Positions 9,356 to 21,369 are shown, counted from the stretch's first letter. The stretch is 43,445 nucleotides of DNA from Bifidobacterium italicum (GCF_002286915.1 NZ_MVOG01000039.1:1-43445), one strand, 5' to 3'. The notes: generated by a model from the letters alone, not told the origin. Translations and numbers: made by a program.

Positions 9356-11299
9356 TCATGCCCGGTTGCGGCGCGCACGCGCCACGACGAGGCAGGCCGC
9401 GCCGACGACCGCGAGCGCCGCGACGACGGCAAGCACGAGCGTGATCTGGCCGCCGGTCTTCGCGAAGTCGTTCGCGTTCGTCGTGTTCTCGACGCGGATC
9501 ATGCCGCCGCGGTATTCGGTCGTGTTCACCGTCGTCTTCGCGCCGTCCGTTCCCGTGACCGTCTTCGTCGTCGGCGCGGTCACCGGCGTGCCGTCGATCA
9601 CCGCGGCGTCCGAGAGGTCCACGAAGTTCGAGAAGTCCGCCGCGGCCTTCGCCGGGTTGCCGTTGATCTCGTAGGCGACGGCGCTGATCGCGTTCTTGTC
9701 CGTGCCGTACTGCGGCGTGACGGTGAGCGTGAAGGTCACCGGCGTCTTGCCGAGTATGTAGCCGGTCGGCGCCTTTGTTTCGGTGAAGGTGTAGGTCGTC
9801 GGGTCCGTCGTGTCCGCGCCGAGGCCGGCGAGCAGGATCGACGAACCGTTCGACGTGATCGTGGCGGTGCCCGGGTTCGTGTCCGTGCCGTTGCGCTTGC
9901 GCATCGTATAGACGGTGCCGTCGGCGTTCTTGTCGAAGCACACCGGGTTGCCGTTCGCGTCGGTCACCGTGAATTCGGCGCCTGGCAGCACGGTGGCCTG
10001 CGCATTGTACTTGATCTTCTGCAGCGGGATCGCCGCCGTGTAGACGTTCTTCGTGGCCTCGACGTGGCCGTTGCCGAGAGCGGAGTCGTCCGACGGGCTG
10101 TTCGAGAAGCGGACCGTCGTCGTGTTCGCCGTCGTGTCGACGGAGGCGTCGGTGACGGTGCCCGTATAGGTGACGCGGACCGTGGCGCCGCTCAGCGCGC
10201 CCGGATTGTTCAAGGTGACGGTGAAGCCGCCGTCCGTCGTCGTCACCGTGTAGTCGGAGCCGGCCGTCAGCGTCGTCGGCGTGGACGGGGCGTCGGGGTC
10301 GGTGGATCTCACGACGATCGACTTGGCGTTGAGCGTCAGGTTCGCCGGCGCATCGGAGATCGAGAACTTCGGCGACGTCCAGTTCGAGTATTCGTCGTAG
10401 AGCGGCACGTTCGCCGCGATCGTGAACGTTCGCGACGAGGACGTCTGCGCGAGCTGGTCGGCGACCGTCGTGCCGTCGGCATCGGTGACGTTCTTGCTGA
10501 CGATGACCTTCTCGGCCTTGAGGTAGAGCTCGCCGAGCGTGAATGTCGTCGCAGGGTCCGTCGACGTGTCGGCGACGGTGTCATAGGTCTTGCCGTCCTG
10601 CGTGTACGCCGTGCCGGTGACCATCGCGCGCGCGATGACGGCGTCCGTCAGCGAGGTCGCGTCGGCGGGGTTCTCTGTGACCAGATAGAGGCCTTCGGCG
10701 GGCAGCGTGGAGAAGACGGCCTCGCCGTCCGCGCCGGTCGCGGTCGCGCTGGGCGTCTTCAGGCTGCCGGATTGCGCGGCCGCCTGCGCGAACTTGCGCA
10801 TCAGCGGCTGGTCGGCGTGTTCGTTGCCGTAGGCGTCGGTGCCGCTGCCGTAGAAGTAACGCGAGACGAACTGCAGCGGCGTCAGGTTCTCGGCGGCGCC
10901 CTTGAAGCTGCAGCCCGTGCCGTTGCAGGTCATGACGTCGCTGAGCCCTGCCGGCGTGGTGCCGCCGGCGGCCTTGTTGATCCAGCCCATGACCTGATTG
11001 GGGTCGATGCCGTCGGCCTTCCTGATGCTGTATCCGGTGATCGCGGAGCCGTCCGCGTTGACCGTCACGTCCTCGTAGGTGCCCAACAGATAGGCGCTGA
11101 AGGAGCGGCCGTCGAGGGATGGCGCGATCGAGGCGTCGTCGTTGACCGCCTGCGGTGAATGAATGACGATCTGCGCGGGCGACCCGGCTCCCGCGCCGTC
11201 CACGGCGTAGGCGCCGGATGCCGTCACCGCCCCGACACCGATCATCGCGGCCGACGCAAGCATGGCGGCCGCCGTCTTTGCTATTGAACGAGTGTTCAT
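9356..11299 (-). CDS. fimA: Sortase-anchored major fimbrial pilin (SpaH/FimA type)
   Basis: This 647-aa protein has a signal peptide of about 33 residues ending AYA, followed by a long Thr/Asp-rich extracellular region of repeated Cna-B-like folds. An E-box-like YTFTETKAPTGYILG and LPGAEFTVTD of prealbumin-like domains are present. ELYLKAEKVIVSKN is the candidate region for the pilin lysine. The C terminus has a sorting motif FAKTGG (612-617), a hydrophobic stretch and ARARRNRA. FAKTG replaces the usual LPxTG. The start at 11299 has GGAAAGAAAG upstream. It pairs with the class C sortase downstream; no minor or tip pilin is next to it. Confidence 0.9.
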   Translation of the reverse strand: MNTRSIAKTAAAMLASAAMIGVGAVTASGAYAVDGAGAGSPAQIVIHSPQAVNDDASIAPSLDGRSFSAYLLGTYEDVTVNADGSAITGYSIRKADGIDPNQVMGWINKAAGGTTPAGLSDVMTCNGTGCSFKGAAENLTPLQFVSRYFYGSGTDAYGNEHADQPLMRKFAQAAAQSGSLKTPSATATGADGEAVFSTLPAEGLYLVTENPADATSLTDAVIARAMVTGTAYTQDGKTYDTVADTSTDPATTFTLGELYLKAEKVIVSKNVTDADGTTVADQLAQTSSSRTFTIAANVPLYDEYSNWTSPKFSISDAPANLTLNAKSIVVRSTDPDAPSTPTTLTAGSDYTVTTTDGGFTVTLNNPGALSGATVRVTYTGTVTDASVDTTANTTTVRFSNSPSDDSALGNGHVEATKNVYTAAIPLQKIKYNAQATVLPGAEFTVTDANGNPVCFDKNADGTVYTMRKRNGTDTNPGTATITSNGSSILLAGLGADTTDPTTYTFTETKAPTGYILGKTPVTFTLTVTPQYGTDKNAISAVAYEINGNPAKAAADFSNFVDLSDAAVIDGTPVTAPTTKTVTGTDGAKTTVNTTEYRGGMIRVENTTNANDFAKTGGQITLVLAVVAALAVVGAACLVVARARRNRA

Positions 11300-11742
11300 C
11301 GTGTATCGACTTTCTTTCCATGTCATCGGAGGGTCTCCACGGCAAATGCTGGCCACTCGTCCGCGCGGGCCTTGAACGTCCGCGTAACCCTGCAACGCAC
11401 ACCTTCCGGTGATTCCCACGGTGTTCCCGATGGATTTCCATCGTTGCCCCCATCGTATGGAGGTTCTCGGCGGCGTGGGAAACTTGCTCCGGGAGGACAA
11501 TCCCGTTGATTCCTGCGGGAAACGATAGTTTTCCGCCTTTTTTCTTCCCTATTGGTGAAGTCTGCGGGTTTTATCCGGGCGAAGCGGAACTCGGCGACCA
11601 ATATCATCGCGCCGTGTCCGCGCGCGTCCCCGGAGGAAAATACGCATATTGCGAATATCGCCACGAGGCAAGCGCCGTCGTGCTCAAGGCCGGTACGAGG
11701 AACGCCGCGGCGCCCGCGCCCGGACCCCATACCGGCCGGCGG
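11300..11742. other. Intergenic region upstream of the pilin gene
   Basis: This 443-bp region lies between the end of ileS and the pilin start, both on the minus strand, and should hold the ileS 3' end and the pilin promoter. It is less GC-rich than its flanks around 11510-11660. I saw no homopolymer longer than six and therefore no obvious slippage switch, no gene and no clear terminator. Confidence 0.4.
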
Positions 11743-15063
<3,321 letters not shown>

Positions 15064-15069
15064 CGTTGC

Positions 15070-15326
15070 TCCTCGTTCTTGCAGACTTCGGTTGCCTGCG
15101 AGGACGATGGACGCCTGCACGGCCGTGCGCTGCCTGCGCACGCCCGCGGGGACGCCACCGCGGTACCACCTCGCTTGCCGCATGCGCCGCGTTCCACGCC
15201 GTGCATGCGACCGCTTGATCCGGCTGTGTCGGGCCGGTCCCGTCGGTTCTACTGAGTCCGGCGCGCGCATGCGCGCCCGACCGTTCTTCCGAAGGCTCCC
15301 CGCTGATGACGGATCGTCGCCTGTCG
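15070..15326 (-). promoter_or_regulatory. Translational T-box riboswitch of ileS
   Basis: The conserved T-box bulge reads AGGTGGTACCGCGG on the minus strand (15158-15171). Upstream, 15241-15290 can form the short Stem I expected of actinobacterial ileS T-boxes. Between the T-box and the start codon, TCCTCG (15099-15104) is complementary to the ribosome site CGAGGA (15070-15075). With the inner GCAG/CTGC pairing this makes a hairpin hiding the Shine-Dalgarno. This fits translational control: uncharged tRNA-Ile frees the ribosome site. No U tract is present. I did not assign the specifier codon with certainty. Confidence 0.88.
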
Positions 15327-15332
15327 TGTGCC

Positions 15333-15338
15333 ACTATA
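15333..15338 (-). promoter_or_regulatory. Candidate -10 box of ileS
   Basis: TATAGT on the minus strand, 17 nt downstream of a weak AATACA -35, would start transcription near 15326, just before the T-box leader. Confidence 0.5.
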
Positions 15339-15383
15339 ACACCGGCGCGGAATGATGTATTCCGCGCCGATGTCAGCCGCTTG

Positions 15384-15415
15384 CGCCGCCCGGATCCCAT
15401 CCGGCCCGGGCGGCG
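15384..15415 (-). terminator. GC-rich hairpin after the pspA-like gene
   Basis: CGCCGCCCGG (15384-15393) and CCGGGCGGCG (15406-15415) form a 10-bp stem 10 nt beyond the stop codon at 15425. There is no T tract, as is common in this genome. Confidence 0.6.
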
Positions 15416-15424
15416 GGGCGCACG

Positions 15425-16108
15425 TCACTGCTGGCCGTCGCCGTTGACCTCCGCCTTGAGGCGCGCCAGCTCGTCGTCGACCGACGCGCTGCCGCCGGCG
15501 AGGTACTTGTCCGCGAGCTCCTCCTCGCTCGCCTGCGTGTTGAGCTCGGCCGTCGCGTTCGCCTCGTTGAGCATCTGGTCGGCCTTCGCCTCCATACGAT
15601 CGAAGGCGGCCTGGTTGCGAGAGCTCTTCGCCGTGGACTCGGTGGCCTTGTTGACGGTGTTCTGCGCCTTCGCGACGGCGACCTTCGCGTGCACGGCGGC
15701 GCGGCGCGCCTGCAGGCCGTTGATGTCGTTGACGAGCTTGTCGTGCATCTGGCGCATCTTCGCGGCGTTGTCCTCGGCGACCTGCGCGGCCTGTTCGAGC
15801 GACGGCAACGTGCTCTCGTACTGCTGCTTGCGCGTGATGAGCTGGCGCGCGTCGTCGTCGGCGCCGGCCTTGACTGCCGCCTTCGCCGCCGCCTCGTACT
15901 TCGCGATGTCGGCCTTGCACTCGTTGACCTGCTGGCGCGCGCTCGTGGCCGCGGCCATGACTCCGGCGGTCTCCTTCTTGACGGCGGCGAGGTCCTCGTT
16001 GAGGTCGATCAGCATCTGATCGACCATCTTCGCCGGATCCTCCGCCTTGTCGAGCAAAGCGTTGATGTTGGCGCGCATGATGTCGCCGAATCGTTTCAGG
16101 ATAGCCAT
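15425..16108 (-). CDS. PspA/IM30 family membrane-stress protein
   Basis: This 227-aa, almost wholly helical protein begins MAILKRFGDIMRANINALLDKAEDPAKMVDQMLIDL, the typical N-terminal amphipathic helix and hinge of PspA/Vipp1 proteins. Long coiled-coil helices follow (about 25-190), rich in Ala, Lys and Glu. Family members assemble on the inner membrane face and preserve its integrity under stress. Its ATG overlaps the stop of the upstream gene as TAATG, so translation is probably coupled to that membrane protein, a likely partner. Confidence 0.93.
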   Translation of the reverse strand: MAILKRFGDIMRANINALLDKAEDPAKMVDQMLIDLNEDLAAVKKETAGVMAAATSARQQVNECKADIAKYEAAAKAAVKAGADDDARQLITRKQQYESTLPSLEQAAQVAEDNAAKMRQMHDKLVNDINGLQARRAAVHAKVAVAKAQNTVNKATESTAKSSRNQAAFDRMEAKADQMLNEANATAELNTQASEEELADKYLAGGSASVDDELARLKAEVNGDGQQ

Positions 16109-17349
16109 TATCGTTGTCCTTTCTGGTCGTCCTGACTATATTTTTTCAAAATCGGGTCCTCCGCCTCCTCGAGCGGGGTGTTGACCATGCGTTCCACGTA
16201 CCGTTCGTGTTCGCGGCGGCGTTTGATGACCATCCAGACGATGACGCCGATGATGACGAGCACGCCGATGACGATGACGGCGATGACGACCCATTTGAGC
16301 ACGTCGTTGGTCGTCGTCGTCTTCGTCATGATGCGGTCCGCCGTCGAGTCGAAGGTCTTGACGATCGCGTCGTCGGTGCTCAGCTTGGAGTACCAGTACT
16401 GGTCGTAGTACGCCCAGAAGATGTCGACCGCCTGGGCGTCCATCACCGTCGAGATGTTCCGTCCGTTGATGAGCACGCTGTGGCCCATGACGTTCTCGGA
16501 GTCCTTGTCGGCGAAGTACACGAGCAGCAGCGTGTCCTGGTTGTCGATGTGCTTCGTGTACCAGTCGCGCGCCCAGTCCTCGCGTTCGGCGTCGGTCGTC
16601 GTCTGCGCGTTGTACTTCGCGAGCAGCACATAGGGCTGGATGCCGGTCTTGTCATAGAACGACTTGAGCCCGCGTTCGGTCGCGCGCACGTCCTCGATCC
16701 ATCCGAGTTCGTCGACGACGTCGTCGCTGTCGTAGGGGGCGCCGGATTCGATCTTCTCGCGGTTGTAGGTGCTCGCCGGTATCGACCCGTCGCCGCCGGC
16801 CGACTTGTCGCCCGAGCAGCTCAGGAAGCCGAGCAGGATGACGCAGATGATCGCGACGACGATGCCGATCGCCGCCAGCCTTCCCGATCCCGGGTTCGGG
16901 TTCCGGCCGCCGCCGGTGGGCGGGAACGGCCCCGAGCCGCCGCCGTAGACGCCGCCGGACGCGGCGCCCCCGTAAGGGTCCCCATAGGGGGCGCCGGTCG
17001 GCTGCTGCGGCACGCGCATGCTGTCCTCGCTCATGCGCGGCACCTCGATGTGCGTGCGCTGTCGCGAGCGGCGCTCCTGTTCCTTGCCGTAGGCGACGCC
17101 GATGCCGAAGTTGATCAGGTCTCCCAGATCGATGCCCGAACGATACCTTGGCTGGCCGGAATGCCGGCGCGGGGGCGGACCACCGAAACCGCCGAAGCCG
17201 CCGAAACCGCCGAAGCCGCCGAAACCGCCGCCCGAGTCCATGCCCGGACGCCGCCCCGTGCCGCGTGGGCCGTGCGAACTGGCGCGCAGTCCGTCGTCGT
17301 GGCTGCTCGACGACGGTCCCGGACCGTCGCCGCTTCCCGGTCTTGGCAT
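16108..17349 (-). CDS. TPM-like membrane protein with Gly/Phe repeat N terminus
   Basis: This 413-aa protein has a low-complexity N terminus with tandem GGF units (five in a row) and Pro/Gly-rich stretches. A membrane segment follows (LAAIGIVVAIICVILLGFLSC, about 170-190). Then comes an extracytoplasmic domain (DVRATERGLKSFYDKTGIQPYVLLAKYNAQ) like the TPM/YgcG domain, a second membrane segment (WVVIAVIVIGVLVIIGVIVWMVI) and a charged cytoplasmic tail. The start at 17349 has AAGGAGG upstream. It overlaps pspA by TAATG. TPM-domain proteins next to pspA are common in actinobacteria; the role in envelope stress is inferred. Confidence 0.82.
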   Translation of the reverse strand: MPRPGSGDGPGPSSSSHDDGLRASSHGPRGTGRRPGMDSGGGFGGFGGFGGFGGFGGPPPRRHSGQPRYRSGIDLGDLINFGIGVAYGKEQERRSRQRTHIEVPRMSEDSMRVPQQPTGAPYGDPYGGAASGGVYGGGSGPFPPTGGGRNPNPGSGRLAAIGIVVAIICVILLGFLSCSGDKSAGGDGSIPASTYNREKIESGAPYDSDDVVDELGWIEDVRATERGLKSFYDKTGIQPYVLLAKYNAQTTTDAEREDWARDWYTKHIDNQDTLLLVYFADKDSENVMGHSVLINGRNISTVMDAQAVDIFWAYYDQYWYSKLSTDDAIVKTFDSTADRIMTKTTTTNDVLKWVVIAVIVIGVLVIIGVIVWMVIKRRREHERYVERMVNTPLEEAEDPILKKYSQDDQKGQR

Positions 17350-17540
17350 GGCCGCCTCCTTGTTGCCTTGTCCTCGTCCGGCCGCCCCCGCCGCGCGCCT
17401 TCCTCGACGCCGCCGGCCGGCCGCATTGCGTACCAATATACGTCAGATTCCCGCATCCTGCGCCGCGATCATGTCTTTTTGAGACCATGGGCGGACATCC
17501 GCGCCGAGCACGGCGGCCGCGGGCCCATGGCCGTGAACGC

Positions 17541-17588
17541 GCGACGGGTGCGGGCCGTGCGCCTCGGCGCACGGCCCACACCCGTCGC
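17541..17588 (-). terminator. Long GC-rich hairpin terminator
   Basis: Arms 17541-17562 (GCGACGGGTG...) and 17567-17588 pair over 22 positions with one mismatch around a CTCG loop, 18 nt past the stop of the gene ending at 17606. There is no T tract. Confidence 0.75.
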
Positions 17589-17605
17589 ATCCATCGGACC
17601 GCCGT

Positions 17606-17896
17606 TCAGCGGGTGGCGTCACGGTCCTCGAGTTCCGGGTCCTCCCACTGGTTCGCGTCCACCGGTTCCTCGGCGACTTCGGCGGCACGCTCGATCCTGG
17701 CGTCGTCCTCGGCCTTCTTCTCGGCGGACTTGAGCGCGACGCCCAGATCCTCATGCGGCACGTCCTCGTTCGGCTTGCCGGTGACCGGGTCGGCGTACGG
17801 ATGATCGGTGTCGCGCACGATGTTCTCGAGATCGTCGAGCTCGCTCGTGCTCATGTTGTCCAGATCGTCGCCGACGTTCTTCTTGTCCTGTGCCAT
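17606..17896 (-). CDS. Small acidic protein with TDHPYADPVTGKP motif (paralog of 18258 gene)
   Basis: This 96-aa, highly acidic protein has no membrane segment or cysteine. The central block DLENIVRDTDHPYADPVTGKPNED closely matches ELKEIVDETDHPHVDPVSGKSDG of the next gene, so the two are paralogs. The C terminus is rich in Glu/Asp (EEPVDANQWEDPELEDRDATR) and includes a single Trp, again as in the paralog (NTWENMDEVPR). The start at 17896 has GGAG 6 nt upstream. No family with known function is recognised. Confidence 0.75.
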   Translation of the reverse strand: MAQDKKNVGDDLDNMSTSELDDLENIVRDTDHPYADPVTGKPNEDVPHEDLGVALKSAEKKAEDDARIERAAEVAEEPVDANQWEDPELEDRDATR

Positions 17897-18133
17897 GTCG
17901 TCTCCATTCGTGGGTCTTCCGTGCGGCGTCCTTCGCCGCAACCGCTACCCTCAATATAACCGTTCGCCATCGCGCCGCGCCGCGGTTTTCCCCCATCGGG
18001 CGAATGATTCTCGTTTCATTGCACATGCCGCGTTTTCATCGCGCGCGGCGGACGCCAGCGCCATGCTCCGGCCTGCGGCTGCGGGCGAGGCGATGGCCGC
18101 GCCCATGGAAACATCAATGAAATGAAACGTCAA
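17897..18133. other. Intergenic region between paralogous small-protein genes
   Basis: It lies upstream of the gene at 17606 and should contain its promoter. It is moderately AT-rich near 17950-18030. I see no further gene or strong repeat. Confidence 0.35.
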
Positions 18134-18167
18134 AGAAAACAGGTGAAGGCACATGGCCTTCACCTGT
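18134..18167 (-). terminator. Intrinsic terminator of the 18258 gene
   Basis: CAGGTGAAGGC (18140-18150) pairs perfectly with GCCTTCACCTG (18156-18166). On the minus strand the stem is followed by TTTTCTTT, a proper U tract. It lies about 90 nt past the stop codon. Confidence 0.85.
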
Positions 18168-18257
18168 CATCCGTTCGTTGTCCGTCGCGCCGCGCACATG
18201 TCGGGACGACGGCGTTTTCGCGGGCCTCCCGCACTGGACGCGCCGCGCCGGAGCACC

Positions 18258-18533
18258 TCAGCGAGGCACCTCGTCCATGTTCTCCCATGTGTTCGCCGTG
18301 TTGAACAGCAGCGATTCCTCGGCGTCGGTGCGTTCCTTCTTCTCTTCCTTGATCTCCTTGGCGTCCTCGTCGTCCTCGACGTGCTTGTCGAAGCCGTCGT
18401 CGGCGTTGCCGTCCGATTTGCCGCTCACCGGGTCGACGTGCGGATGGTCGGTCTCGTCGACGATCTCCTTGAGCTCGTTGATCTGTGCGGCGTCCAGAGC
18501 CTCGAGGCCCTCTTTCTTTTCTTCATCTGCCAT
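18258..18533 (-). CDS. Small acidic protein with TDHPHVDPVSGK motif (paralog of 17606 gene)
   Basis: This 91-aa, strongly acidic, probably cytoplasmic protein begins MADEEKKEGLEALDAAQINELKEIVDETDHPHVDPVSGKSDG and ends NTWENMDEVPR. It shares the TDHPxxDPVxGK core and the late Trp with the neighbour at 17606. The start at 18533 has a strong GGAAGGAG; a longer frame upstream is a GC shadow. The function is unknown. Its own terminator separates it from the paralog, so each is an independent unit. Confidence 0.78.
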   Translation of the reverse strand: MADEEKKEGLEALDAAQINELKEIVDETDHPHVDPVSGKSDGNADDGFDKHVEDDEDAKEIKEEKKERTDAEESLLFNTANTWENMDEVPR

Positions 18534-18714
18534 ATGGGGCTCCTTCCTGTTGGTGGTCCGTCTTCGACGACGGTACCGTCCATCATAGGCGGATTCGGCT
18601 TCCGACGCGCGTAGCGAAAGCATCTTTTCCCAATAATTCCAAAAGCATAAGCGCTTCAGTACCATGGGTTCCGGCAACCGCTTCCGCGCCGCGTCGGCAC
18701 CATGCGCGAGCCGC

Positions 18715-19803
18715 CTAACGATGCTCGCGCAGATACTGCCGATACCATTTGCCTTCGGCCGACAGGTCGGATTCGATCGGGTCGCGCGCCTCGTTCGTCG
18801 CGAACAGGGCGCTGCCCTCATGCTTGTCCGACAGGTTCCAGATGATGTACGAGATGCCGTACTCGTCGAGCATGTCGAGCCACGCGTCGGCGGCTCGGGC
18901 GTCCACGGCCCCGTCGCCGTCCGCAGCCGTCGCGCCGAATTCGCTGACGAACACCGGCGTACCCGCCTTGACGGCGGCCACGACCTTGTCGCGCAGCCAC
19001 CGCCCATGCTCGGCCGCATAGAAATGCACGGTGTACATGACGTTGTCGACGTCGAGCGGATCGGCCGTCGCCGCCTCGATGTCCTGACACCAGTTCGGCG
19101 TGCCGACGAGCACGACGGCGTCGTGCGCCCGCGAGCGCACGACCGGGATCACCTGTTCGGCGTAGCGTTTGACCTGCGCCCACGTCGTGCCGCCGTTGGG
19201 CTCGTTGCAGATCTCATACAGCACGTTCGGCACGCCGGCGTACTCGTCGGCAATCTCCCCGAAGAACTCCTTCGCCTCGTCGATGTGCATGTTCGGATCG
19301 TTGTCCGACAGCGTATGCCAGTCGACGATGACGTACATGTCGTCCTCGACGGCCGCGTCGATGCCGTCGCGCACCGTCTTCTTGAGCTGCTCCTTGTCGC
19401 CGTCGGTGCAGTAGCCGCCGCTTTCCGCGCAGTACATCGCGATGCGCACCGCGTTGATGCCCCAGTCATGCTTGAGGTTCGCGAACAGGTCGGCGTTCAC
19501 GTACTGCGGATACCAGGCGATGCCGTGCGTCGACACGCCGCGCAGCTGGATCGGTTTGCCCGCCGAGTCGAGCAGCTTCGTCCCCTCCACGTGCAGCGGC
19601 GAGACCGTCGTCGTCTCCACTTCGCCGACGCTCGCCGATTCCCCGGGCGACGCGGACGCCGCGCCGCCCTCGCCGCTCGGCGCCGTCGTGATCTCCGCGT
19701 CGCCGCTCGGCCGCGGTTCCGTCTGCGCCGCAACGCCGCAACCGGCGAGCAGCGCCATGCACGCCACGATCGTCATGACGGCCGACACCCACTTCTTCAT
19801 CAT
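18715..19803 (-). CDS. GH5 family glycoside hydrolase, lipoprotein (endo-beta-glucanase-like)
   Basis: This 362-aa protein has a lipoprotein signal with LLAGC (Cys 22), a Ser/Thr/Pro/Glu-rich linker (about 25-70), and a GH5 TIM-barrel domain. The domain begins KLLDSAGKPIQLRGVSTHGIAWYPQ. ICNEPNGGT carries the acid/base Glu, HFYAAEH follows, and VSEFGATA carries the nucleophile Glu. Family members hydrolyse beta-1,4-glucans or mannans. Membrane anchoring suggests surface degradation of plant or yeast polysaccharide. The start at 19803 (ATGATG) has GAGGAGAGG upstream. The exact substrate cannot be told from the sequence. Confidence 0.9.
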   Translation of the reverse strand: MMKKWVSAVMTIVACMALLAGCGVAAQTEPRPSGDAEITTAPSGEGGAASASPGESASVGEVETTTVSPLHVEGTKLLDSAGKPIQLRGVSTHGIAWYPQYVNADLFANLKHDWGINAVRIAMYCAESGGYCTDGDKEQLKKTVRDGIDAAVEDDMYVIVDWHTLSDNDPNMHIDEAKEFFGEIADEYAGVPNVLYEICNEPNGGTTWAQVKRYAEQVIPVVRSRAHDAVVLVGTPNWCQDIEAATADPLDVDNVMYTVHFYAAEHGRWLRDKVVAAVKAGTPVFVSEFGATAADGDGAVDARAADAWLDMLDEYGISYIIWNLSDKHEGSALFATNEARDPIESDLSAEGKWYRQYLREHR

Positions 19804-20112
19804 CGTCCTCTCCTCTCTTCTCTTCTGCTCTTCACTCGATGCGCGCCGCCCGCAGGGACACCCCGTCGCCGCGGCCGTCCTCCCGGGCGGCGTGGCGGAT
19901 GGCGGATGGCGGATGGCACGGCGCACCGCTTCCCCGATGCCCGTGCGGCCGTATACGCGCTACGCTAACAAGCGAGCGCGTATGCAGCGCCGCGTTTTCA
20001 GCCCACGGCTGACATACGACAGGGCGCGTCGCACGGAACACCGTGCGACGCGCCCTGTCCTGTCCCATGCAAAGGTCCGCCGGCCGAAGCGCCGCCGGCG
20101 GTTCGAGACGGA
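19804..20112. other. Intergenic region with short tandem repeat and terminator
   Basis: It lies between the GH5 gene and the small coiled-coil gene. A GGCGGAT heptamer is repeated three times in tandem near 19894-19914. The terminator-like hairpin at 20020-20057 lies at its far end. No gene is credible here. Confidence 0.45.
20020..20057 (-). terminator. 17-bp GC-rich stem-loop terminator
   Basis: Perfect arms 20020-20036 (CAGGGCGCGTCGCACGG) and 20041-20057 enclose an AACA loop, 55 nt beyond the stop codon of the gene at 20113. There is no T tract. Confidence 0.7.
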
Positions 20113-20325
20113 TCAGTGGGTCTGGTGGGTCTCCTCGTCCTTGGCGATCTCGTTCTTGTCGCCCTTCTCGGCGCGAGCGGACTCCCAGCCCTCCTTGGCG
20201 TCCTTGAGCTTGTCGTTCAGCTGCGAGACGGAGTTCTGGATGGCCTCGAAGTCGTCCTTGTGCTCGTCGATGCGCTCCTTGATCTGCTCGAAGTTCTTCT
20301 TCATCTGCTCGGTCATGTCGGTCAT
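20113..20325 (-). CDS. Small coiled-coil hypothetical protein (70 aa)
   Basis: MTDMTEQMKKNFEQIKERIDEHKDDFEAIQNSVSQLNDKLKDAKEG shows heptad-like spacing of hydrophobic residues over about 45 positions, so a coiled coil is likely. The tail is very polar (EIAKDEETHQTH). The start at 20325 has GAAGGA about 8 nt upstream. It is an independent unit with its own terminator. I recognise no family; it resembles the other small charged proteins of the window in style only. Confidence 0.72.
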   Translation of the reverse strand: MTDMTEQMKKNFEQIKERIDEHKDDFEAIQNSVSQLNDKLKDAKEGWESARAEKGDKNEIAKDEETHQTH

Positions 20326-20435
20326 GGTAACCATCCTTCGTTCCACGGTTGAATATTGCTGTATTCCATTACAGCACGTTCGGCGGCCCTTCCGCGCGAT
20401 TGCGCAGTTAGGCGAATCAGACTTTCCCTGCGGCG

Positions 20436-21290
20436 TCAGGCCTGCGGCGCGGAGGTGGCCTCACAGGTGTAGCGTTCGCGCAACCGCGCGAAATCGGCGG
20501 CGGTCAACCCCACCTTCATGCGCAGGAAGCCGACGAGGCCCCCGTAGCGCGTCGTCGCGCCGATGAACGCGTGGATGTAGGCGGGGGCCGCCGTCAGGAA
20601 CTGGTTGACGTCGCCATCGAAGCTCGCGCCAAGGACCGCTTCGAGCTTCTGCGCGAGCTTCGACGAGACATGCGGCATGAAACGGTTCGTCTCGAGGTAG
20701 TCTTCGACGATGAGCGTCTCGTCGACGCCGAGCGAGGCTAGGATGAGCGCGGCGAGCGCGCCGGTGCGGTCCTTGCCCTGCGTGCAGTGCCACAGCGTGC
20801 CGCCGTCCTCGTCGATCAGACGGCCGAAGCAGTCCTTCCAGCAGTCGACCGCCATCGGCGAGGCGATCATCTGCGGGTACAGGCTCTCTATGAACATGCC
20901 CGGATCGGTGATGAGCCCCCTGAGCTGCTTGCCGAGCTCCGCGCCCTCGTCGAAGACCGGGATCGGCAGATAGCGCCAGTCGGGCAGCAGTCGGTCCTCC
21001 TCCATATGGCGTTCCTGTCGCGTGCGCAGATCGATGATGTTGCGTACGCCGAGCCGATCGAGCGTCGCGAGGTCGGCGTCGCTCGCCTTGTGCAGATTCG
21101 CCGATCGCAGCAGCATGCCGGAACGGATCCGGCGGCCGTCCTGCGTCGGGATGCCGCCCATGTCGCGGATGTTGTCCACTCCTTCGAGCCCGAGCGGCTT
21201 CGAGACGATCCGCCAATCGCCGTCGCCGTGCTCGTTCTCGGATTCGACGTGGTTGATCTGCCGGATGATGCGTGCTTCGTTCTCATGCAT
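20436..21290 (-). CDS. Tyrosine-protein phosphatase (CX5R, Tyr/Ser type)
   Basis: This 284-aa protein begins its domain with GVDNIRDMGGIPTQDGRRIRSGMLLRSANLHKAS, the usual N-terminal block of bacterial LipA/IphP-like phosphatases (Y_phosphatase3). The catalytic loop HCTQGKDRTG has Cys169 and Arg175 in a CX5R arrangement. There is no signal peptide, so it is cytoplasmic. It should dephosphorylate phosphotyrosine, other phosphoproteins or phosphoinositides. The start at 21290 is chosen by domain extent; the ribosome site is weak. Confidence 0.9.
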   Translation of the reverse strand: MHENEARIIRQINHVESENEHGDGDWRIVSKPLGLEGVDNIRDMGGIPTQDGRRIRSGMLLRSANLHKASDADLATLDRLGVRNIIDLRTRQERHMEEDRLLPDWRYLPIPVFDEGAELGKQLRGLITDPGMFIESLYPQMIASPMAVDCWKDCFGRLIDEDGGTLWHCTQGKDRTGALAALILASLGVDETLIVEDYLETNRFMPHVSSKLAQKLEAVLGASFDGDVNQFLTAAPAYIHAFIGATTRYGGLVGFLRMKVGLTAADFARLRERYTCEATSAPQA

Positions 21291-21369
21291 ACCGCACCAT
21301 CCTACGCCTCCGCTCCGGGGCGACGCCGATGCTGATCCGAGAGGGAAGCGCGCCCCTCCCCCGAACGAG

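Noticed and set aside
11300..11742. Phase-variable homopolymer controlling the pilin
   Set aside because: The longest run seen is six T residues far from the start; no long G or C tract exists.
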